The translations under genes and the position numbers were made by a program. The notes below the pieces were generated by a model. That model was not told the DNA's origin. It saw only the letters and a program-made list of their open reading frames with translations, and did no database searches. Positions 56,966 through 64,000 of a DNA stretch of 64,000 nucleotides are shown here, piece after piece. The first letter of the stretch is position 1; every line of letters starts with the position of its first letter. Source of the stretch: Symsagittifera roscoffensis (lineage: Eukaryota; Xenacoelomorpha; Acoela; Convolutidae); NCBI RefSeq assembly GCF_963678635.1, contig NC_087067.1, positions 30,726,401 to 30,790,400 on the forward strand. The letters run 5' to 3'.

Positions 56966-57386
56966 TGTGGAATATATTGGGGAAGTGGAATGTGTAGGAA
57001 TAGAAAAGGAATGGAAAAGAGACCCTTATCTCCTGCGCTTCGTAAGAAACTTAATTCCTACGATGCACTAGGGGTAAAGGCCTTGTTTGCAAAACGTGAG
57101 CTCCTACTATCCCGCGCTTTCTAAGAAACTTAATTCCCAAGAATGCACTGAGATTGTTGGAACACAGGTTGGAATTGACAAACCGAAGTTGAAATTTACC
57201 CGCACTTCTTAAGAAAACTGAATTCCTATAGATGTACTGGGTTTAGTTCAACTCGGTTGGGTATATATCTACTTATGCTCTGACTTTCCCGCGCTTCCTA
57301 GGAAACTTAATTCCTATGGATGCACTGGGGCGGTTAGAATCACAAGTACTCAACAAGAATATAATTAAAGGCGAGGAGAGTCTTAC

Positions 57387-58076
57387 TTATTTTTGGAGTC
57401 CAAGGGCGATACGCTTCTTGAGCCTGTCCTTTTGTTTCTTGCTCAGCTTCTTATTGCTTTCTTTTGTGCTCTGGTCGCTTTCGATTCTTGACTTCTTGTT
57501 GTTCTTGTAGCTCAGTCTCTTCTTCCTGCTTTTCTTGAGTCCAGTAAGGTCTGATTTGTTTCGGATTATTGTATTAACGAGCCGCTTTTCAATGACAATG
57601 TCGGGATGGACTTTTGCGATTTCGTACTTAAGCTGGATATCCTTCCGTTTTCTACTGGATATGAGATCTCTAATGGCGTCAATTACCAAGATTCCGCTGG
57701 AGTTGAGCTCTTCGTAAATATCGTGTGTACCTTCTCTGCGAGTGCAGACGATGGCCTCTATCTTGTGGGTGTTGTTTAGATGCCTAAGCTCTTCGACTAG
57801 TTGAGATGGGGTGAGGGGGTGGAATATGTTCGTTAATGGATTGTAGTTACTTCGGTGTTTTGTCAGTGAGTTGTTTATTGTGTCATGCCAGATGACAAGA
57901 TTTGATCGAAGTCGGAGCACACCCTGTCTTTTTACTAGATTTTGCACTATCTTCAGAGGATTCTTTGAATAAGGGTTCAATGAAAGCCCGGAGATGGCTA
58001 TGGATTGTCTTGCAAATCGTAAACGTTCTCTGTGCCCCAGTGATGACTTCAGATAATTCAGGGAGCTGGCCCCCAC
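57387..58076 (-). CDS. Array unit 9: 229-aa basic protein
   Basis: Intact consensus copy. Confidence 0.52.
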   Translation of the reverse strand: MGASSLNYLKSSLGHRERLRFARQSIAISGLSLNPYSKNPLKIVQNLVKRQGVLRLRSNLVIWHDTINNSLTKHRSNYNPLTNIFHPLTPSQLVEELRHLNNTHKIEAIVCTRREGTHDIYEELNSSGILVIDAIRDLISSRKRKDIQLKYEIAKVHPDIVIEKRLVNTIIRNKSDLTGLKKSRKKRLSYKNNKKSRIESDQSTKESNKKLSKKQKDRLKKRIALGLQK

Positions 58077-58304
58077 AAAGTGATGACTTCAGATAAGTCA
58101 TCACTTCTCTGTCCAGTGATGACTTCAGATAATTCAGGGAGCTGGCCCCACAAAATAAACCATTTGGCATCATTCGTCTATTTAATAAGCAATCATGCAA
58201 TCATTTCATCGTATTTACATTCTCCAGCAGTTCTTTCAACTGACAAAATTGATTTGTCATACAATAACGCCAGTTGAATCTATTTAATAAGATCTTCTGA
58301 TAAA

Positions 58305-58730
58305 TTAAGTTTGTTGCTGAGAGCATGTCCTTGTCTTTGTTAGTCTTCTGTAGCGCTTTAAAAAGCCAATGACCTTAATCAAGACGTACATGAGTTGTGT
58401 TGGTTTTTTTATGGATGGGTTTATGGGTGGTATGTGTCCTTGTCTTCGTTTAAAACTTGTCTTCGTTAAAAGGCTGATTCTTTGTGGAAGATTGGATGCA
58501 AGTTTGTCCAGCATGCGGTCCCTATGGTTTAGGCGGACACACGCGTTGCAGATAAGTAGGAGGTTTTGGCTGACCTCACTTATCCCGAAGATTGCTCGTT
58601 CACTCATTTCGGTGCACTTAGGGGTCAAGTGCATTGAGTCTCCGCATGAGACACATAGAAACACGGCATCCCGTGCCGTTATGGGATTTGTGCATGTTTT
58701 GCAGCAGTTTTTCGGTTTTGATGGCGCCAT
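58305..58730 (-). CDS. Array unit 10: PHD-finger fusion ORF
   Basis: Intact; a substitution at about 58790 (ACCGTTATC) lies upstream of the ORF. Confidence 0.52.
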   Translation of the reverse strand: MAPSKPKNCCKTCTNPITARDAVFLCVSCGDSMHLTPKCTEMSERAIFGISEVSQNLLLICNACVRLNHRDRMLDKLASNLPQRISLLTKTSFKRRQGHIPPINPSIKKPTQLMYVLIKVIGFLKRYRRLTKTRTCSQQQT

Positions 58731-59151
58731 TGTGGAATATATTGGGGAAGTGGAATGTGTAGGAATAGAAAAGGAATGGAAAAGAGACCGTTATCTCCTG
58801 CGCTTCGTAAGAAACTTAATTCCTACGATGCACTAGGGGTAAAGGCCTTGTTTGCAAAACGTGAGCTCCTACTATCCCGCGCTTTCTAAGAAACTTAATT
58901 CCCAAGAATGCACTGAGATTGTTGGAACACAGGTTGGAATTGACAAACCGAAGTTGAAATTTACCCGCACTTCTTAAGAAAACTGAATTCCTATAGATGT
59001 ACTGGGTTTAGTTCAACTCGGTTGGGTATATATCTACTTATGCTCTGACTTTCCCGCGCTTCCTAGGAAACTTAATTCCTATGGATGCACTGGGGCGGTT
59101 AGAATCACAAGTACTCAACAAGAATATAATTAAAGGCGAGGAGAGTCTTAC

Positions 59152-59841
59152 TTATTTTTGGAGTCCAAGGGCGATACGCTTCTTGAGCCTGTCCTTTTGT
59201 TTCTTGCTCAGCTTCTTATTGCTTTCTTTTGTGCTCTGGTCGCTTTCGATTCTTGACTTCTTGTTGTTCTTGTAGCTCAGTCTCTTCTTCCTGCTTTTCT
59301 TGAGTCCAGTAAGGTCTGATTTGTTTCGGATTATTGTATTAACGAGCCGCTTTTCAATGACAATGTCGGGATGGACTTTTGCGATTTCGTACTTAAGCTG
59401 GATATCCTTCCGTTTTCTACTGGATATGAGATCTCTAATGGCGTCAATTACCAAGATTCCGCTGGAGTTGAGCTCTTCGTAAATATCGTGTGTACCTTCT
59501 CTGCGAGTGCAGACGATGGCCTCTATCTTGTGGGTGTTGTTTAGATGCCTAAGCTCTTCGACTAGTTGAGATGGGGTGAGGGGGTGGAATATGTTCGTTA
59601 ATGGATTGTAGTTACTTCGGTGTTTTGTCAGTGAGTTGTTTATTGTGTCATGCCAGATGACAAGATTTGATCGAAGTCGGAGCACACCCTGTCTTTTTAC
59701 TAGATTTTGCACTATCTTCAGAGGATTCTTTGAATAAGGGTTCAATGAAAGCCCGGAGATGCTTATGGATTGTCTTGCAAATCGTAAACGTTCTCTGTGC
59801 CCCAGTGATGACTTCAGATAATTCAGGGAGCTGGCCCCCAC
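59152..59841 (-). CDS. Array unit 10: 229-aa basic protein
   Basis: Intact; Ala-to-Ser near residue 27 (ARQSISISG), from two adjacent changes near 59761-59763. Confidence 0.52.
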   Translation of the reverse strand: MGASSLNYLKSSLGHRERLRFARQSISISGLSLNPYSKNPLKIVQNLVKRQGVLRLRSNLVIWHDTINNSLTKHRSNYNPLTNIFHPLTPSQLVEELRHLNNTHKIEAIVCTRREGTHDIYEELNSSGILVIDAIRDLISSRKRKDIQLKYEIAKVHPDIVIEKRLVNTIIRNKSDLTGLKKSRKKRLSYKNNKKSRIESDQSTKESNKKLSKKQKDRLKKRIALGLQK

Positions 59842-60069
59842 AAAGTGATGACTTCAGATAAGTCATCACTTCTCTGTCCAGTGATGACTTCAGATAATTC
59901 AGGGAGCTGGCCCCACAAAATAAACCATTTGGCATCATTCGTCTATTTAATAAGCAATCATGCAATCATTTCATCGTATTTACATTCTCCAGCAGTTCTT
60001 TCAACTGACAAAATTGATTTGTCATACAATAACGCCAGTTGAATCTATTTAATAAGATCTTCTGATAAA

Positions 60070-60495
60070 TTAAGTTTGTTGCTGAGAGCATGTCCTTGTC
60101 TTTGTTAGTCTTCTGTAGCGCTTTAAAAAGCCAATGACCTTAATCAAGACGTACATGAGTTGTGTTGGTTTTTTTATGGATGGGTTTATGGGTGGTATGT
60201 GTCCTTGTCTTAGTTTAAAACTTGTCTTCGTTAAAAGGCTGATTCTTTGTGGAAGATTGGATGCAAGTTTGTCCAGCATGCGGTCCCTATGGTTTAGGCG
60301 GACACACGCGTTGCAGATAAGTAGGAGGTTTTTGCTGACCTCACTTATCCCGAAGATTGCTCGTTCACTCATTTCGGTGCACTTAGGGGTCAAGTGCATT
60401 GAGTCTCCGCATGAGACACATAGAAACACGGCATCCCGTGCCGTTATGGGATTTGTGCATGTTTTGCAGCAGTTTTTCGGTTTTGATGGCGCCAT
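60070..60495 (-). CDS. Array unit 11: PHD-finger fusion ORF
   Basis: Intact; two coding differences, Gln-to-Lys (SEVSKN) and Arg-to-Leu in the tail (SFKLRQ). It is the most diverged PHD copy. Confidence 0.52.
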   Translation of the reverse strand: MAPSKPKNCCKTCTNPITARDAVFLCVSCGDSMHLTPKCTEMSERAIFGISEVSKNLLLICNACVRLNHRDRMLDKLASNLPQRISLLTKTSFKLRQGHIPPINPSIKKPTQLMYVLIKVIGFLKRYRRLTKTRTCSQQQT

Positions 60496-60916
60496 TGTGG
60501 AATATATTGGGGAAGTGGAATGTGTAGGAATAGAAAAGGAATGGAAAAGAGACCCTTATCTCCTGCGCTTCGTAAGAAACTTAATTCCTACGATGCACTA
60601 GGGGTAAAGGCCTTGTTTGCAAAACGTGAGCTCCTACTATCCCGCGCTTTCTAAGAAACTTAATTCCCAAGAATGCACTGAGATTGTTGGAACACAGGTT
60701 GGAATTGACAAACCGAAGTTGAAATTTACCCGCACTTCTTAAGAAAACTGAGTTCCTATAGATGTACTGGGTTTAGTTCAACTCGGTTGGGTATATATCT
60801 ACTTATGCTCTGACTTTCCCGCGCTTCCTAGGAAACTTAATTCCTATGGATGCACTGGGGCGGTTAGAATCACAAGTACTCAACAAGAATATAATTAAAG
60901 GCGAGGAGAGTCTTAC

Positions 60917-61606
60917 TTATTTTTGGAGTCCAAGGGCGATACGCTTCTTGAGCCTGTCCTTTTGTTTCTTGCTCAGCTTCTTATTGCTTTCTTTTGTGCT
61001 CTGGTCGCTTTCGATTCTTGACTTCTTGTTGTTCTTGTAGCTCAGTCTCTTCTTCCTGCTTTTCTTGAGTCCAGTAAGGTCTGATTTGTTTCGGATTATT
61101 GTATTAACGAGCCGCTTTTCAATGACAATGTCAGGATGGACTTTTGCGATTTCGTACTTAAGCTGGATATCCTTCCGTTTTCTACTGGATATGAGATCTC
61201 TAATGGCGTCAATTACCAAGATTCCGCTGGAGTTGAGCTCTTCGTAAATATCGTGTGTACCTTCTCTGCGAGTGCAGACGATGGCCTCTATCTTGTGGGT
61301 GTTGTTTAGATGCCTAAGCTCTTCGACTAGTTGAGATGGGGTGAGGGGGTGGAATATGTTCGTTAATGGATTGTAGTTACTTCGGTGTTTTGTCAGTGAG
61401 TTGTTTATTGTGTCATGCCAGATGACAAGATTTGATCGAAGTCGGAGCACACCCTGTCTTTTTACTAGATTTTGCACTATCTTCAGAGGATTCTTTGAAT
61501 AAGGGTTCAATGAAAGCCCGGAGATGGCTATGGATTGTCTTGCAAATCGTAAACGTTCTCTCTGCCCCAGTGATGACTTCAGATAATTCAGGGAGCTGGC
61601 CCCCAC
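60917..61606 (-). CDS. Array unit 11: 229-aa basic protein
   Basis: Intact; His-to-Gln near the N-terminus (SSLGQRER). Confidence 0.52.
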   Translation of the reverse strand: MGASSLNYLKSSLGQRERLRFARQSIAISGLSLNPYSKNPLKIVQNLVKRQGVLRLRSNLVIWHDTINNSLTKHRSNYNPLTNIFHPLTPSQLVEELRHLNNTHKIEAIVCTRREGTHDIYEELNSSGILVIDAIRDLISSRKRKDIQLKYEIAKVHPDIVIEKRLVNTIIRNKSDLTGLKKSRKKRLSYKNNKKSRIESDQSTKESNKKLSKKQKDRLKKRIALGLQK

Positions 61607-61834
61607 AAAGTGATGACTTCAGATAAGTCATCACTTCTCTGTCCAGTGATGACTTCAGATAATTCAGGGAGCTGGCCCCACAAAATAAACCATTTGGCAT
61701 CATTCGTCTATTTAATAAGCAATCATGCAATCATTTCATCGTATTTACATTCTCCAGCAGTTCTTTCAACTGACAAAATTGATTTGTCATACAATAACGC
61801 CAGTTGAATCTATTTAATAAGATCTTCTGATAAA

Positions 61835-62260
61835 TTAAGTTTGTTGCTGAGAGCATGTCCTTGTCTTTGTTAGTCTTCTGTAGCGCTTTAAAAAGCCAAT
61901 GACCTTAATCAAGACGTACATGAGTTGTGTTGGTTTTTTTATGGATGGGTTTATGGGTGGTATGTGTCCTTGTCTTCGTTTAAAACTTGTCTTCGTTAAA
62001 AGGCTGATTCTTTGTGGAAGATTGGATGCAAGTTTGTCCAGCATGCGGTCCCTATGGTTTAGGCGGACACACGCGTTGCAGATAAGTAGGAGGTTTTGGC
62101 TGACCTCACTTATCCCGAAGATTGCTCGTTCACTCATTTCGGTGCACTTAGGGGTCAAGTGCATTGAGTCTCCGCATGAGACACATAGAAACACGGCATC
62201 CCGTGCCGTTATGGGATTTGTGCATGTTTTGCAGCAGTTTTTCGGTTTTGATGGCGCCAT
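61835..62260 (-). CDS. Array unit 12: PHD-finger fusion ORF
   Basis: Intact consensus copy. Confidence 0.52.
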   Translation of the reverse strand: MAPSKPKNCCKTCTNPITARDAVFLCVSCGDSMHLTPKCTEMSERAIFGISEVSQNLLLICNACVRLNHRDRMLDKLASNLPQRISLLTKTSFKRRQGHIPPINPSIKKPTQLMYVLIKVIGFLKRYRRLTKTRTCSQQQT

Positions 62261-62681
62261 TGTGGAATATATTGGGGAAGTGGAATGTGTAGGAATAGAA
62301 AAGGAATGGAAAAGAGACCCTTATCTCCTGCGCTTCGTAAGAAACTTAATTCCTACGATGCACTAGGGGTAAAGGCCTTGTTTGCAAAACGTGAGCTCCT
62401 ACTATCCCGCGCTTTCTAAGAAACTTAATTCCCAAGAATGCACTGAGATTGTTGGAACACAGGTTGGAATTGACAAACCGAAGTTGAAATTTACCCGCAC
62501 TTCTTAAGAAAACTGAATTCCTATAGATGTACTGGGTTTAGTTCAACTCGGTTGGGTATATATCTACTTATGCTCTGACTTTCCCGCGCTTCCTAGGAAA
62601 CTTAATTCCTATGGATGCACTGGGGCGGTTAGAATCACAAGTACTCAACAAGAATATAATTAAAGGCGAGGAGAGTCTTAC

Positions 62682-63371
62682 TTATTTTTGGAGTCCAAGG
62701 GCGATACGCTTCTTGAGCCTGTCCTTTTGTTTCTTGCTCAGCTTCTTATTGCTTTCTTTTGTGCTCTGGTCGCTTTCGATTCTTGACTTCTTGTTGTTCT
62801 TGTAGCTCAGTCTCTTCTTCCTGCTTTTCTTGAGTCCAGTAAGGTCTGATTTGTTTCGGATTATTGTATTAACGAGCCGCTTTTCAATGACAATGTCGGG
62901 ATGGACTTTTGCGATTTCGTACTTAAGCTGGATATCCTTCCGTTTTCTACTGGATATGAGATCTCTAATGGCGTCAATTACCAAGATTCCGCTGGAGTTG
63001 AGCTCTTCGTAAATATCGTGTGTACCTTCTCTGCGAGTGCAGACGATGGCCTCTATCTTGTGGGTGTTGTTTAGATGCCTAAGCTCTTCGACTAGTTGAG
63101 ATGGGGTGAGGGGGTGGAATATGTTCGTTAATGGATTGTAGTTACTTCGGTGTTTTGTCAGTGAGTTGTTTATTGTGTCATGCCAGATGACAAGATTTGA
63201 TCGAAGTCGGAGCACACACTGTCTTTTTACTAGATTTTGCACTATCTTCAGAGGATTCTTTGAATAAGGGTTCAATGAAAGCCCGGAGATGGCTATGGAT
63301 TGTCTTGCAAATCGTAAACGTTCTCTGTGCCCCAGTGATGACTTCAGATAATTCAGGGAGCTGGCCCCCAC
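62682..63371 (-). CDS. Array unit 12: 229-aa basic protein
   Basis: Intact; Gly-to-Cys (KRQCVLRL) from a change near 63217. Confidence 0.52.
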   Translation of the reverse strand: MGASSLNYLKSSLGHRERLRFARQSIAISGLSLNPYSKNPLKIVQNLVKRQCVLRLRSNLVIWHDTINNSLTKHRSNYNPLTNIFHPLTPSQLVEELRHLNNTHKIEAIVCTRREGTHDIYEELNSSGILVIDAIRDLISSRKRKDIQLKYEIAKVHPDIVIEKRLVNTIIRNKSDLTGLKKSRKKRLSYKNNKKSRIESDQSTKESNKKLSKKQKDRLKKRIALGLQK

Positions 63372-63599
63372 AAAGTGATGACTTCAGATAAGTCATCACT
63401 TCTCTGTCCAGTGATGACTTCAGATAATTCAGGGAGCTGGCCCCACAAAATAAACCATTTGGCATCATTCGTCTATTTAATAAGCAATCATGCAATCATT
63501 TCATCGTATTTACATTCTCCAGCAGTTCTTTCAACTGACAAAATTGATTTGTCATACAATAACGCCAGTTGAATCTATTTAATAAGATCTTCTGATAAA

Positions 63600-64000
63600 T
63601 TAAGTTTGTTGCTGAGAGCATGTCCTTGTCTTTGTTAGTCTTCTGTAGCGCTTTAAAAAGCCAATGACCTTAATCAAGACGTACATGAGTTGTGTTGGTT
63701 TTTTTATGGATGGGTTTATGGGTGGTATGTGTCCTTGTCTTCGTTTAAAACTTGTCTTCGTTAAAAGGCTGATTCTTTGTGGAAGATTGGATGCAAGTTT
63801 GTCCAGCATGCGGTCCCTATGGTTTAGGCGGACACACGCGTTGCAGATAAGTAGGAGGTTTTGGCTGACCTCACTTATCCCGAAGATTGCTCGTTCACTC
63901 ATTTCGGTGCACTTAGGGGTCAAGTGCATTGAGTCTCCGCATGAGACACATAGAAACACGGCATCCCGTGCCGTTATGGGATTTGTGCATGTTTTGCAGC
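63600..64000 (-). CDS. Array unit 13: PHD-finger fusion ORF, 5' end beyond window
   Basis: The frame is open to the right window edge; the expected ATG lies about 25 bp outside. The sequence is otherwise consensus. Confidence 0.5.
   Translation of the reverse strand, partial: CKTCTNPITARDAVFLCVSCGDSMHLTPKCTEMSERAIFGISEVSQNLLLICNACVRLNHRDRMLDKLASNLPQRISLLTKTSFKRRQGHIPPINPSIKKPTQLMYVLIKVIGFLKRYRRLTKTRTCSQQQT

Larger units (their letters stand above)
42410..64000 (-). repeat. Tandem array of 1765-bp LINE-derived units (12 complete + 1 partial)
   Basis: Unit starts (ATCTTCTGAT) fall at 42410, 44175, 45940, 47702, 49467, 51232, 52997, 54762, 56527, 58292, 60057, 61822 and 63587. All are 1765 bp except the third, 1762 bp, which lost three bases near 46619. 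Units differ by only a handful of substitutions. Each consists, on the minus strand, of the 229-aa ORF, the ~85-bp repeats, the first 79 codons of ORF1, a 57-bp joint and 144 bp also found at 36301-36444. Arithmetic agrees exactly with LINE-1 unit 0 (6109 bp) minus 4401 bp plus 57 bp. The array runs off the right edge of the window. Confidence 0.97.

Overview
The window is eukaryotic, almost certainly from an invertebrate animal, and consists mostly of retrotransposons. The animal assignment rests on a Ty3/gypsy-type LTR element, CR1-like LINEs (PHD finger plus APE-type endonuclease and YADD reverse transcriptase), metazoan-style TTTTCAG splice acceptors, and one ordinary gene resembling glutamate-rich protein 2 (ERICH2). 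I cannot name the species. There is no bacterial operon, CRISPR array, rRNA or tRNA gene.

Layout. (1) 1-8636, + strand: 3' half of a giant LTR element (copy A). Its second ORF is interrupted by three in-frame stops but shows no frameshift, and it ends in a damaged LTR. (2) 8637-11836, - strand: a decayed CR1-like LINE (called LINE-2) that encodes a separate SGNH-esterase-like protein upstream of its PHD-finger ORF1. (3) 11837-34898, - strand: an apparently complete 23,062-bp LTR retrotransposon (copy B). It has TG...CA LTRs of 916 bp (5', right) and 907 bp (3', left). It has a 2.6-kb leader rich in minisatellites, an unbroken 2935-aa gag-pol, a 528-bp spacer with a 4 x 20-bp repeat, and an unbroken 2959-aa second protein, followed by a short 3'UTR. 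Copies A and B are tail to tail, so the window holds an inverted repeat with arms of about 8.6 kb and a 3.2-kb LINE spacer. (4) 34899-36300: single-copy DNA with an ERICH2-like coding exon. (5) 36301-42409, - strand: a composite LINE (LINE-1). Its order is upstream 229-aa ORF, four degenerate ~85-bp repeats, ORF1 (PHD + coiled coil + RRM-like), a single UGA, then in-frame endonuclease/RT and a second, chimeric LINE 3' end. (6) 42410-64000: a near-perfect tandem array of 1765-bp units (12 complete and one cut by the window edge). Each unit carries the 229-aa ORF and the PHD part of ORF1. The units equal LINE-1 with 4401 bp replaced by 57 bp.

The strongest candidate for something undescribed is the giant LTR element's second ORF. 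It is as large as gag-pol and carries a coiled coil, a canonical SGNH hydrolase signature, a second degenerate SGNH-like signature, a Cys-rich patch and a C-terminal SUMO-interaction-like motif. No structural or envelope family is recognisable in its remaining ~2000 residues. SGNH-type ORFs therefore occur in two unrelated retroelements in this one window. How gag-pol and ORF2 are both expressed is not proven. Strong splice-acceptor-like sequences lie just upstream of each, which suggests alternative splicing from a common leader. All functional statements are from reading the sequence; no searches were run.
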